The notes below the pieces were generated by a model. That model was not told the DNA's origin. It did no database searches and saw nothing but the letters and a program-made list of their open reading frames with translations. Source: Bacteroidota bacterium (lineage in GTDB: Bacteria; Bacteroidota; Bacteroidia; Chitinophagales; Saprospiraceae). From it: a DNA stretch of 64,000 nt. The stretch is from the NCBI GenBank assembly GCA_024642665.1, contig JAHEAR010000002.1, positions 88,570 through 152,569 of the forward strand, read 5' to 3'. The position numbers and the translations under genes are program-made. Shown here piece by piece: positions 46,331-55,630 of the stretch. The first letter of the stretch is position 1. The number at the start of each line of letters is the position of its first letter.

Positions 46331-46978
46331 ATGATTAACAATCAAATACTTGCATCAAATCTGCTCGAAACGGGTGCGGTCCGAATTCAACCGGATGATC
46401 CATTTACCTGGGCTTCCGGTATGCGTTCACCGATCTATTGTGATAATCGAATTCTCCTTTCCTATCCTGAAATCAGAACGAACATCATTGATTTAATGAC
46501 GAAGGTGGTAAAAGATTTTGAATTCTTTGATACCGTTGCCGGCGTGGCGACTGCAGGAATTCCTGTTGGGACACTCCTTGCAGACCGACTAAAGCTTCCC
46601 TTCGCCTATGTTCGATCAAAGCCGAAAGAGCATGGAAGACAAAATTTAATAGAAGGCAATATTCAGAATAATGCAAAAGTACTGGTGGTTGAAGATCTGA
46701 TTTCTACCGGCATGAGTAGTCTTCAGGCCGTTGAAGCTGTGCGACAAATTCCGGCACAAGTTGTTGGAACTATTGCAATATTTCAATATGGCTTAACAAA
46801 AGCTACAAAAGCATTTGAAGTTGCAAAATGTCCCTTTATCACTTTGACTGATTTTACAACGATCATACAAGTGGCTGCCGACAAAAAATTAATTGAACCA
46901 CACCATCTGGATGTCTTACGTAAATGGTCTGAGGACCCTGTCAGCTGGTCGGAAAATTTTATTACATCACTTTCTTAG
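46331..46978 (+). CDS. pyrE: orotate phosphoribosyltransferase
   Basis: Joins orotate to PRPP to give OMP in pyrimidine synthesis. I start it at the ATG at 46331 (215 residues, MINNQILASNLLETGAV). The longer frame to 46289 would begin upstream of the promoter element. Family features are WASGMRSPIYCDNR near the N terminus, VAGVATAGIPVGTLLA, YVRSKPKEHGRQ and the PRPP loop VLVVEDLISTGMSS. The M42 peptidase gene follows by 15 bases on the same strand. pyrF is not in the window. Confidence 0.96.
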   Translation: MINNQILASNLLETGAVRIQPDDPFTWASGMRSPIYCDNRILLSYPEIRTNIIDLMTKVVKDFEFFDTVAGVATAGIPVGTLLADRLKLPFAYVRSKPKEHGRQNLIEGNIQNNAKVLVVEDLISTGMSSLQAVEAVRQIPAQVVGTIAIFQYGLTKATKAFEVAKCPFITLTDFTTIIQVAADKKLIEPHHLDVLRKWSEDPVSWSENFITSLS

Positions 46979-46993
46979 TTCTTTTCCTGCACG

Positions 46994-48070
46994 ATGAATA
47001 AAAAGTCAAAAACTTTTCTAAAAAAATATCTGGAAAATGCCAGTCCTACCGGTCATGAAAACAAAGGGCAGCAACTCTGGATAGATTATATCTCTCCTTA
47101 TGTAGATGAGTGGCATACGGATGTCTATGGTACGGCTTACGCTATTATCAACCCCGGTAAAAAATTCAGAGTCGCTATTGAAAGCCATGCGGATGAAATA
47201 TCCTGGTATGTCAATTACATTTCCGATAAAGGAAATATTCATGTCATTAGAAATGGCGGATCCGATCAAACGATTGCCGCCAGCAGACGTGTCAATATTC
47301 ATACTCCTAAGGGAATTGTCCGAGGCGTATTTGGCTGGCCTGCCATTCATGTTAGAAAAGGAAAAGATGCTTCGCTATCCCCCACCATGGACAATATATT
47401 TATTGATGTGGGTGCAAAAGATAAAAAGGAAGTTGAATCCTTAGGTATTCATGTGGGTTGTGTCATCACCTATGACGACGGCTTTGAAGAAATCAATAAG
47501 AAAAACTTTATTGGCAGAGCATTAGACAATCGCTTAGGGGGATATTGCATCGCCGAAGTGGCGCGAAAAATTCATGAAGAGAAAATCAAGCTTCCTTATT
47601 CCTTGTATATCGTTAATGCTGTCCAGGAAGAAGTAGGTCTGCATGGCGCACACATGATTGCTCAGACGATCAAACCGAATGTCGCCATGGTTACAGATGT
47701 GACGCATGATACCAGCACACCATTGATCAATGCAAAAGTAGAAGGTGATGTGCAACTCGGTTTGGGACCTGCGCTGGCCTATGCTCCTTCTGTCCATCGA
47801 AAGCTCCTGCAATTGATTGAGGAAGCTGCTGTTGAAAACAATATTCCTTTTCAACGCGTCGCTTCCTCTCGCAGTACGGGAACGGATACGGATGCATTTG
47901 CCTATTCGAATGGAGGCATCCCTTCTGCATTGATCTCGATTCCTTTACGATACATGCACACGACCGTGGAAATGGCCAACTTTCAGGATGTTGAACATTT
48001 AATTGATTTAATTACGCTCTCGTTAAAGAAAATTAAATCAGGCCATAACTTTAAATATTTTGATCAGTAG
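46994..48070 (+). CDS. M42 family metallopeptidase
   Basis: A 358-residue cytoplasmic aminopeptidase of the M42 (glutamyl aminopeptidase/endoglucanase M) family, which assembles into large two-metal particles. Metal ligands are visible in order: His of ESHADEISW, Asp of GRALDNRLGG, the glutamates of VQEEVGLHGA, Asp of VTDVTHDT and His of YMHTTVEM. The start ATG lies 15 bases after pyrE, suggesting one transcript. The next gene overlaps its stop by 11 bases. The substrate is probably peptides from protein turnover. The family match is strong and exact specificity is unknown. Confidence 0.95.
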   Translation: MNKKSKTFLKKYLENASPTGHENKGQQLWIDYISPYVDEWHTDVYGTAYAIINPGKKFRVAIESHADEISWYVNYISDKGNIHVIRNGGSDQTIAASRRVNIHTPKGIVRGVFGWPAIHVRKGKDASLSPTMDNIFIDVGAKDKKEVESLGIHVGCVITYDDGFEEINKKNFIGRALDNRLGGYCIAEVARKIHEEKIKLPYSLYIVNAVQEEVGLHGAHMIAQTIKPNVAMVTDVTHDTSTPLINAKVEGDVQLGLGPALAYAPSVHRKLLQLIEEAAVENNIPFQRVASSRSTGTDTDAFAYSNGGIPSALISIPLRYMHTTVEMANFQDVEHLIDLITLSLKKIKSGHNFKYFDQ

Positions 48071-48926
48071 ATATCTCCGGGATACGATCAATTTGCTGCT
48101 CTACGGGGGTACATTTGTTGGGTTGTGTGCTGCATGTTTGACAGCTTTATCATTTGAAATCCTTGGTACAGCCCAGGTCCATTTGGCTTATATTCTGTTG
48201 GTCGGTACCTCTACGTCAGCCTTGTATTGTGCGCACCGGGTCGTAGGTTTAAAACGAGTCGCCCATATTCGAAATAACGATCGGTTTGAAATTATTCGAA
48301 AATACAAATCACACATTTGGCTATACACCATTTTATGGTCACTGATCAGTCTTTGGATTTTCCTCACGATGGCAGAACCAAAATTACTTTGGATTCTTAT
48401 ACCCGGTGCCATCATCGCCGGTGGATACGTTCTTCCTATCCTTCCGGGAAAAAAACGATTGCGTGATCTTGGTTGGGGTAAAATAATAATGATCGGATGG
48501 TCCTGGGGATGGCTGACAGCTTTCATTCCGTTTGTATTCTATGGTCATTCATCGTTCTTCATGGCCGGCATCCATGCCTTGGAACGAATGCTCTTTATTA
48601 TTCTCATCACCATCCCGTTCGAAATCAGGGATATTGAAGTAGATCACAGCGTGGCACTCATCACCATGCCTACCCTGCTTGGAAAAAGAAAAACAATGTG
48701 GATTTCTATCCTGCTTTGTATTATCATCTTCATACTCAGCCTTCTGGTGTCATTTCAATACCTGAATCCTGCCTATCTTATTTCTATGACCGTCGTAAGT
48801 CTGCTGACGATCCCGTTAATAAAACTAAGCTATAGGATCAGCGATGATTATTTTTTTAGTGGTCTCGTTGATGGATTGATGATTCTGGCCTTATTTATTT
48901 TTATGATCACTAATTCAATCTTATAG
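48060..48926 (+). CDS. UbiA-superfamily-like membrane protein
   Basis: A 288-residue protein with about eight hydrophobic segments. The start is TTG 48060, overlapping the M42 stop by 11 bases; it is uncertain, since the only clear signal is the overlap. The block ITIPFEIRDIEVDHSVALIT followed by MPTLLGKRKT resembles the second aspartate motif of UbiA prenyltransferases. The first motif (NDxxDxxxD) is not seen; the equivalent place reads LYCAHRVVGLKRV. It may therefore be a divergent or inactive relative. It is the third gene after pyrE and the M42 peptidase and ends 73 bases before ridA. Confidence 0.75.
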   Translation: MISRYLRDTINLLLYGGTFVGLCAACLTALSFEILGTAQVHLAYILLVGTSTSALYCAHRVVGLKRVAHIRNNDRFEIIRKYKSHIWLYTILWSLISLWIFLTMAEPKLLWILIPGAIIAGGYVLPILPGKKRLRDLGWGKIIMIGWSWGWLTAFIPFVFYGHSSFFMAGIHALERMLFIILITIPFEIRDIEVDHSVALITMPTLLGKRKTMWISILLCIIIFILSLLVSFQYLNPAYLISMTVVSLLTIPLIKLSYRISDDYFFSGLVDGLMILALFIFMITNSIL

Positions 48927-48975
48927 TTGGAGGTATTCTTTTCAATGATCAGGCACACCTTCACTCGCTTCCCCT

Positions 48976-48983
48976 TACCTTTG
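48976..48983 (+). promoter_or_regulatory. putative -7 element of ridA-queE (TACCTTTG)
   Basis: An exact TAnnTTTG on the plus strand, 16 bases before the ridA ATG at 49000. It sets ridA-queE apart from the preceding pyrE transcript. Confidence 0.5.
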
Positions 48984-48999
48984 CCTTAAATCTAAATGC

Positions 49000-49410
49000 A
49001 TGGATCATACCACACGTCAAAAGGTCAGTTCAGGAGCCAAATGGGAATCCATTGTAGGATATTCGCGCGCGGTCAGAATAAGCCAAACCATTGAAGTGTC
49101 CGGGACGTGCGCCGTGGATGAATACGGGCAGCCTTTTGCCCCCGGAGATGCGTATCTTCAGACAAAGCGCATCCTGCAGATTATACAACAAGCCATTGAA
49201 TCACTCGGAGGACAAATGCAGGATGTCATTCGAACAAGAATGTTTGTAACCGATATTCAGCAATGGGAAAAAATAGGGAAAGCACATGGTGAATTTTTTA
49301 AAGAAATATGTCCTGCTACCACAATGGTTCAGGTGACTGCCCTCATCTCACCGGAGTACCTCGTGGAAATAGAAGCCACTGCCATGATCGATATGCCGAC
49401 ACATGACTAA
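49000..49410 (+). CDS. ridA: RidA/YjgF family enamine/imine deaminase
   Basis: A 136-residue member of the RidA family, which hydrolyses reactive enamines from PLP-enzyme chemistry. Conserved parts are VSGTCAVDE in the first half and VIRTRMFVTDIQQWEK, with the Arg that binds the substrate carboxylate. The late CPATTMVQVTALISPEYLVEIEATAMI ends with the active-site Glu region. The ATG at 49000 follows a good -7 element. queE begins 8 bases before its stop, so the two are coupled, an arrangement that looks more operonic than functional. Confidence 0.92.
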   Translation: MDHTTRQKVSSGAKWESIVGYSRAVRISQTIEVSGTCAVDEYGQPFAPGDAYLQTKRILQIIQQAIESLGGQMQDVIRTRMFVTDIQQWEKIGKAHGEFFKEICPATTMVQVTALISPEYLVEIEATAMIDMPTHD

Positions 49411-50035
49411 ATATAAAATCAAGGAGATCTATTACACGCTGCAGGGCGAGGGTGCACATACCGGAAGACCGGCTGTTTTTCTGCGTTTTACCGGTTGTAA
49501 TCTATGGAGTGGAAGAGAAGAAGATCGGTCTGAAGCGATTTGTCAGTTTTGCGATACTGAATTTGTAGGGATGGATGGCGTGGAAGGTGGGAAGTATACT
49601 GCTTTACAACTTGCTGAAAAAGTTGATTCCCTCTGGCCGAAAACAGCTGATCATAAATATGTTGTTTGTACCGGAGGCGAACCATTATTGCAATTAAATG
49701 GAACATTGATTGAAGCTTTTCATCAAAAAAAGTTTTCTGTCGCCATTGAAACCAATGGGACCATCCCACTTCCCGAAGGATTAGATTGGGTCTGCATGAG
49801 TCCTAAAGCCAATACTAAAATTGTTGTTACCACCGGCAATGAATTAAAACTGGTAGTTCAACAAACCGGTATAAAACCGGGAGATTTTGAACACTTGCGG
49901 TTTGAACACTTTTATTTACAACCTATGGACGGTCCGCAGGTAAATGAGCATACACAATGGGCCTCGGAGTACTGCCTAGCTCATCCGAAATGGAAACTAA
50001 GTGTGCAAACCCATAAAGTGTTAGGGATAAAGTAA
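49403..50035 (+). CDS. queE: 7-carboxy-7-deazaguanine synthase (radical SAM)
   Basis: Makes the deazapurine core of queuosine from 6-carboxytetrahydropterin. It has 210 residues. QueE carries a stretched cluster motif, seen here as Cys32, Cys47 and Cys50 (CX14CX2C, ending ICQFCDTEF) instead of CX3CX2C. The start IKEIYYTLQGEGAHTGRPA and the VCTGGEPLLQ strand are diagnostic, as is SPKAN for substrate contact. It overlaps ridA by 8 bases and ends 3 bases from the convergent stop of the 1564-residue surface protein. No other queuosine gene is in the window. Confidence 0.96.
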   Translation: MTKYKIKEIYYTLQGEGAHTGRPAVFLRFTGCNLWSGREEDRSEAICQFCDTEFVGMDGVEGGKYTALQLAEKVDSLWPKTADHKYVVCTGGEPLLQLNGTLIEAFHQKKFSVAIETNGTIPLPEGLDWVCMSPKANTKIVVTTGNELKLVVQQTGIKPGDFEHLRFEHFYLQPMDGPQVNEHTQWASEYCLAHPKWKLSVQTHKVLGIK

Positions 50036-50038
50036 GAC

Positions 50039-53000
50039 TTACCGCAACACCGTCACATCACCGGAAGTTATGCGGATGTCGTTGTTATTATCTTTCCAGG
50101 TAAATTTATATACATACACACCGCCCTGCACTTCCTCTCCTTTTGAGAGTCCGTTCCATTGATAAGGGTTTGTTCCAAACTGGCTATACACCAAACTCCC
50201 CCAACGATCAAAAATTTCCAGTGATAGTAATTGTTCCGGAGGAAAATTGGCCACCACTTCAAAGACATCGTTGACACCGTCATTATTCGGAGAAAAAATA
50301 TTGGGGATATAAAATTTTTCAACCTCATAAACAGTAATCAGAATCTCATCTTCATAGACACAACCCATGGAATCGGTGACCACCACAGACAGGAGTGTGG
50401 TTACCTCCGGACCAAACCAAAAATCTTCCAGGCCTGCATTCGGCAGGGATGGATTCCATGCGATGGTAAGGGCATCAATGCCATCCACGAAAGGTTGAAT
50501 GAATGCACTATCCCCCTTATGGATAGATTGATCAGGGCCCAAATCAATTGCACCAAATGGAAATGCATCTACAGTAATCAGCTCTCCCGATGAACATCCT
50601 AAATTATCTGTAATCGAGACAAAGTGATTGCCTGAAGCCAGACCCGTAAAATAATACGGAGTGGAAATAAAAATACTGGGAGGCTCATTGTCAATTTGAA
50701 TTATAAACGGTGGAATTCCTCCGGATATGGCATCAATGGTGATCGCTCCATCTGCTACTCCAGGACAGTGCTGAGGAGAAATCGTATACGCTGTAAAAAC
50801 AGGCATCATGAAAGAAACGAAAAAAGTATCTCTTTCTTCGCAGCCTGCTTCATCACGAACGATCCAAATGTACTTTCCCTCCTTTGTTAATGGCAAGGTT
50901 GGTTGCATCACGGTTCCGGTAGGTGTTACCCACGTAGAAAAAGGCAAACCTTGTGCGCCGGTGACAAATGGAATCAGGACAAACGTATCTCCCGGACAGA
51001 ATCGAATGGTATCGGCGATGTCTTCAATAAAAAGTGTGCAATCGCAATTAGGAGCAGTCACACTAAATGTGGTATTACACAAACCGGATGGTCCGGACAG
51101 CGTCACCTGAATATTCTGACCGGATAATATAGAATCAATACTAAATCCATCACTCCCTATATTGGTGACTATGCCAAAATCAGACTCTAAGGAAGTCGCA
51201 TCTGTTTGGACAATCACTTCATAAATGATGTGATCGGCATCACAACTTATATTGGTAATCGTATACGCCGGAGGTGCTTCCAACGCCATCATGACGGTCA
51301 CTGAAGCAGGGCAATCCGGCACAGAATCAATCAGTGAATAAGTAATGGTATAGCTACCCATGGCAGCATTTGTGGTATTCAGTGATGACCCTGTTATCAC
51401 CGGCCAGACCCCAGAAGGCCCATTGCTTACTTCCCATTGACCTGGTGCTGCATTGGTGATTAAATCATTCAGGTCCATCCCATCTCCCTCACAAAACATC
51501 AGTGGATTAGTGGTAATATCTAATACAGGACATGCACAGTCTTCAACCAACACCGTGAAAATATAAACACTATCCACGCAAGGAGGGATGGCGGATTGTG
51601 TTGTATACACAAACTGATAACTACCAGCCTGCACCATTTCGAAATCGACTTGTGCGGGATCACTAAGGTCAACGAGTGAGGCATCTAAATCCCACCAGAA
51701 TCCATTGGTATCCCCATCAATAATGAATGCCGAAAAATTAATGACCGTATTACTATCAGGGTTATTGCAAATCGTATCCCTGACGGCAGATAATGTGGCA
51801 AATGGAGGCGTTTGGATTGAAAGAATAATTGAATCACTGGGGGCAGGACAAAATCCAAAAGTATCCGTTGCTGTCGCAATAAGATAAACCAATCCATTAC
51901 TTAAATCATTGGCCGAAACAGAATACGTTGGCGTTAATAAGGAGGCATCATCTAACATGCCGGATCCCGTTGTGATCCATTGCACACCGGTAGCGGAGCC
52001 GCTCAAAAAGGCCTCTACCTGCACATCACCTTCACCACAAATGGCTGTGTCATTGGATAAACTTAATAAAGGCAATCCCTGAATTACGATATTGATTTCA
52101 GCGCTATCAGGACAACCATCAATAGGGGCTGCATCAAAAGTAAACCGTAAATCATAACTGCCGGGATCGCAACCATTGATGATCAGCGTTGATCCGGTCA
52201 AGGATGCCGGATTTGATCCCGAAGGTGTAGAAATAATCTGCCAGGTTCCGGGGCCACCAGCCTGAACAAAAGCATCCAGGGGTAACATGGCTAACGAGTT
52301 ACATATCCCATCAGGTACATTTTGCACGATCAACAAAGGACACAAACATTCATCCACCTGTACAATGATAGTATAAACAGTTTCCGCACAAGGTGAAAGT
52401 GCAGAATTGGTTTCGTATTGAAACATATAATAACCTACAACAACGCCATCAAAATCAACAGCGGAAGGATTTGAAAAATCGACCGGGACACCAAAAGGAT
52501 TTGACCATATTCCGCCATTATCTCCTCCAGTGATTAAGGCATTAAAATTCAGCACTGAACCATTCATCGCAACGTTACAAATGGAAATTGTATCATCGAC
52601 AAAGTTGGCAGATGGTGCTTGATTGAAATACAAGGTAATGGTATCGGTTCCATCACTGCAGACAGGATCAATCACATGTAATACCAGTGAAATAGAGGAA
52701 GCCATGGAATCCTGTGCCCCTAAAAAATAGGTTGTATTCAACAGGCCTGCATTTGCGAACATACCATCTCCCAAAGTTTCCCACAAAACTGAATCTGTTG
52801 TTGAGGGTATTATATTTCCGGTTAACGGAACATTCTGATAGCCACAAAACGCCACATCATTACCTGCAAATGGGGTGAGCACACCTTGCACCAGAATTAT
52901 TTCGCTCATCATCGCAGGACATCCCGGCTCAGGAAAATTAAGGGAATACGTAATCGTGTATGTCCCGGGATCAGACATATTTGTGATAAACTTACCTCCG

Positions 53001-54733
53001 ATTAGTTCTGCAGAATTTGCCCCCGGAGGTACGCCCGTAATAGACCATGCGCCTGAACCTCCGGCTACCAACAAATCTGCCAGATCTAATGTGTCATTCA
53101 AAAAACATAATGGGTTAGCAGGTGCTTCAAGGTCAAAATCAGGGCAATCACACAGTACTACATAAACAGGTATATTATGTGTAATTGACCCACATTCTGG
53201 AAAAGGACTTTGCACGGTAACTGAGACAATGAAAAACTGATCATCAATATCCATGGGACCGGGCGTATACGTCACATTAAAATCATCCTCAACAAGCAGC
53301 ACACCATCACCGGGATAACTCCAGGTTACTAAAGCGAAATCTCCACTAATATCAATCTCAATGACAACACTGTCGCCTTCACAAATCTCCAAATCCTGTG
53401 GAATATCAACCACAGGGGCAGCCGCCAGCGTTAGCACGAGCGGCTCATTACTTTGCACACAGGCATCAGGGTCAACAGGCGTATAATATAATGTCACTGT
53501 CCCATTGAGTATATCAAAAAATCCTGGTGTGTACACAGTTGACGCTGCATCAGGATCGTCAAATATACCATCCCCATCAGTTTCCCATAGGCAGGGTTCT
53601 GAGCTTCCGGTTACCATTGCCACAACATTGGCAATATCATTATTACAAATGGTCATTGGGGTATTGACAGATATCTGCAATGAGGGATTTATAAATACCG
53701 TCAGCGAGGCCTCTCCCGGGATACAAGATCCATTTTCATCCATCGAAAATAAAGTCAGCATCACTTCCCCATTCGCGATATCGCCGGCACCTGGAGTATA
53801 GATCGTATTTAAAGACAGTTCATTATTGAATGTACCATCACCACTCGTGGACCACATAGATGTTTGGGCAGACCCACCAATACTGCCGGAAACATTAACC
53901 GTCTCACCGGCACATATCGTTTGGTCCGATCCAACAGACGCCGTTGGCGCTGCAATAAAGTGCAACGTAATTGAATTCTGATCTAAGTCTATGGAACAGC
54001 CGGATGCAGTGGTTGCTGACACAATCTCCACTGAAGCCATAAATCCTATAGCAAGTACAGGCACATTTAAAATACCTGAAGATGGATCAAACGAAGGAAA
54101 AAAACCTTCAAGACACACATAGATTATTTCTCCGTTTGACACCTCAAGACCATTGATGGGAAACGTTCCGAATAATGTAGCGGAGACCTCTATATCAACG
54201 GTATACGGCCCATCATTTCCGGATATGGTAAAAATCATTTCCGTAGGGGCTTCAGGACAGTTGCCCTCGCACACATCACCTCCACCTGTAAGTTCGATGC
54301 TACCGCATCCGACCTGAATGCCATAGTACGGTGTCAAAACTTCAAGGCAGGGAGGTACCGGAGGGGGATTTGGTACACCTACAATGGCATATCCAGAACC
54401 CGTATATACGTCACAAAAATCATCCGGAATGGTCCACACAAAATCTTCTACTCCCATACCATTGGGGTCAATCACTAAAGAAGATCCAATTAAAACACCT
54501 TCTCCATCGTATGGATTTTGTGTCCCTTCCGTCAAATACCAATCAATGGTACTTCCCAGCGGAAGATTTTCGCCCGTGGCGCTCATGGTCAGCGTACCTC
54601 CTTCACATTGCGTCATCGTATGATCAAATACATCGGACACCGGAATGAGCGGACACTGCGCCATTCCGTTTGCACTCAGCAGCCAGAACAACAAAACCTT
54701 AAGCGTAGAATTCCTTGCTAAAATCAAATTCAT
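50039..54733 (-). CDS. T9SS type B surface protein with alternating beta modules
   Basis: A 1564-residue secreted protein with a signal peptide ending NGMAQ. Two module kinds alternate. One carries phrases such as GDGTFNNELSLNTIYTPG with IANGEVML. The other starts with a CxCP pair and holds a WxI...GSYTITYS core; it occurs about three times (CDCPDFD, CLCPLL, CACPVL). The last 90 residues are a type B sorting domain: YIPNIFSPNNDGVND, LEIFDRWGSLVYS and YQWNGLSKGEEVQGG. It should reach the surface through the T9SS. It stands near a lipoprotein gene (109 bases upstream) and converges on queE. The adhesin role is inference. Confidence 0.93.
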   Translation of the reverse strand: MNLILARNSTLKVLLFWLLSANGMAQCPLIPVSDVFDHTMTQCEGGTLTMSATGENLPLGSTIDWYLTEGTQNPYDGEGVLIGSSLVIDPNGMGVEDFVWTIPDDFCDVYTGSGYAIVGVPNPPPVPPCLEVLTPYYGIQVGCGSIELTGGGDVCEGNCPEAPTEMIFTISGNDGPYTVDIEVSATLFGTFPINGLEVSNGEIIYVCLEGFFPSFDPSSGILNVPVLAIGFMASVEIVSATTASGCSIDLDQNSITLHFIAAPTASVGSDQTICAGETVNVSGSIGGSAQTSMWSTSGDGTFNNELSLNTIYTPGAGDIANGEVMLTLFSMDENGSCIPGEASLTVFINPSLQISVNTPMTICNNDIANVVAMVTGSSEPCLWETDGDGIFDDPDAASTVYTPGFFDILNGTVTLYYTPVDPDACVQSNEPLVLTLAAAPVVDIPQDLEICEGDSVVIEIDISGDFALVTWSYPGDGVLLVEDDFNVTYTPGPMDIDDQFFIVSVTVQSPFPECGSITHNIPVYVVLCDCPDFDLEAPANPLCFLNDTLDLADLLVAGGSGAWSITGVPPGANSAELIGGKFITNMSDPGTYTITYSLNFPEPGCPAMMSEIILVQGVLTPFAGNDVAFCGYQNVPLTGNIIPSTTDSVLWETLGDGMFANAGLLNTTYFLGAQDSMASSISLVLHVIDPVCSDGTDTITLYFNQAPSANFVDDTISICNVAMNGSVLNFNALITGGDNGGIWSNPFGVPVDFSNPSAVDFDGVVVGYYMFQYETNSALSPCAETVYTIIVQVDECLCPLLIVQNVPDGICNSLAMLPLDAFVQAGGPGTWQIISTPSGSNPASLTGSTLIINGCDPGSYDLRFTFDAAPIDGCPDSAEINIVIQGLPLLSLSNDTAICGEGDVQVEAFLSGSATGVQWITTGSGMLDDASLLTPTYSVSANDLSNGLVYLIATATDTFGFCPAPSDSIILSIQTPPFATLSAVRDTICNNPDSNTVINFSAFIIDGDTNGFWWDLDASLVDLSDPAQVDFEMVQAGSYQFVYTTQSAIPPCVDSVYIFTVLVEDCACPVLDITTNPLMFCEGDGMDLNDLITNAAPGQWEVSNGPSGVWPVITGSSLNTTNAAMGSYTITYSLIDSVPDCPASVTVMMALEAPPAYTITNISCDADHIIYEVIVQTDATSLESDFGIVTNIGSDGFSIDSILSGQNIQVTLSGPSGLCNTTFSVTAPNCDCTLFIEDIADTIRFCPGDTFVLIPFVTGAQGLPFSTWVTPTGTVMQPTLPLTKEGKYIWIVRDEAGCEERDTFFVSFMMPVFTAYTISPQHCPGVADGAITIDAISGGIPPFIIQIDNEPPSIFISTPYYFTGLASGNHFVSITDNLGCSSGELITVDAFPFGAIDLGPDQSIHKGDSAFIQPFVDGIDALTIAWNPSLPNAGLEDFWFGPEVTTLLSVVVTDSMGCVYEDEILITVYEVEKFYIPNIFSPNNDGVNDVFEVVANFPPEQLLSLEIFDRWGSLVYSQFGTNPYQWNGLSKGEEVQGGVYVYKFTWKDNNNDIRITSGDVTVLR

Positions 54734-54842
54734 TGTTAAACCATAAAAATAGGTAAACTCCTGACTACATAACGCAATACGTACTCGGGGGATCGGCTAT
54801 AAGCCAAATAAATTCAAAAGAAGTGTGATGATGTCAAACCGC

Positions 54843-55601
54843 CTATTTTAACCTTAATTCAAAGGCTACAGGACCCTCAAATAATCCGCTACCTGAATCA
54901 TCCGTTGCTTCTCCTTCAGCATACATCTCAATAACTTTTTTACCTTCCTTTTTCTTAAACGCAAAAGTTTTTCGCTGGCCGGACTGATCAAATAAATGAA
55001 TTGCGATCATGTCTGACTTTTGTCCACAATTACCGGCATAACAAAGTTCATAGCCTAAATAGGGCTTCAACCCATTTAGCTGTCCATTTGCCATAATGGT
55101 AATAAATCCGGGTTGCTGAACGCCATCTTTATACACCAGATACTCGCCGGTCAGCACACAATCATTAATGCAAAAATCAAAACTTAGGGGACTTCCTGTT
55201 TCATCCATTCGTTTTTCAAAAATCGAAGCTGTATTCAATTGTGTAGTGGCCGTATCCAATAGATGTAAGACATTATCTTCCGTCATATAAAAATATAACT
55301 CCCCAAATACGGCTGGGTTCCTGATCATAAATTGACAGGGGGTTTCGGCTTGCAACACAGGCAAGGTAAATTTTAAAGTGCCATTGTCCAGGATAACGGT
55401 GCTGTCTTCCTTAAAATTCATCTCCACAAATGAAAATGCAGTCATCGTATACCTATCCTGAGCACATCCCTCTATGAGTGTCGCATTAATAAACAATCCC
55501 ACGGGATAAGGAGAAGAACAGGATTCAGAGGTCATGACCTTTTTACAAGAGAAAAAAGAAATAACGCAAAATGCTACAGCGAATAGAATTGAAATTTTCA
55601 T
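54843..55601 (-). CDS. lipoprotein of unknown function
   Basis: A 252-residue protein with lipobox ISFFSC (Cys19) followed by KKVMTSESC. The rest is beta-rich with several cysteines (for example ESCSSPYPVG, EGCAQD, FDFCINDCVL, LCYAGNCGQ), which could form disulfides outside the inner membrane. No family was recognised. It is probably transcribed after the DUF2238 gene (29 bases upstream) and before the 1564-residue protein, so it may be an accessory of that surface protein. That is only a guess from position. Confidence 0.8.
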   Translation of the reverse strand: MKISILFAVAFCVISFFSCKKVMTSESCSSPYPVGLFINATLIEGCAQDRYTMTAFSFVEMNFKEDSTVILDNGTLKFTLPVLQAETPCQFMIRNPAVFGELYFYMTEDNVLHLLDTATTQLNTASIFEKRMDETGSPLSFDFCINDCVLTGEYLVYKDGVQQPGFITIMANGQLNGLKPYLGYELCYAGNCGQKSDMIAIHLFDQSGQRKTFAFKKKEGKKVIEMYAEGEATDDSGSGLFEGPVAFELRLK

Positions 55602-55630
55602 TGATTAAAATTGTAAAACTGAAAGATGAT

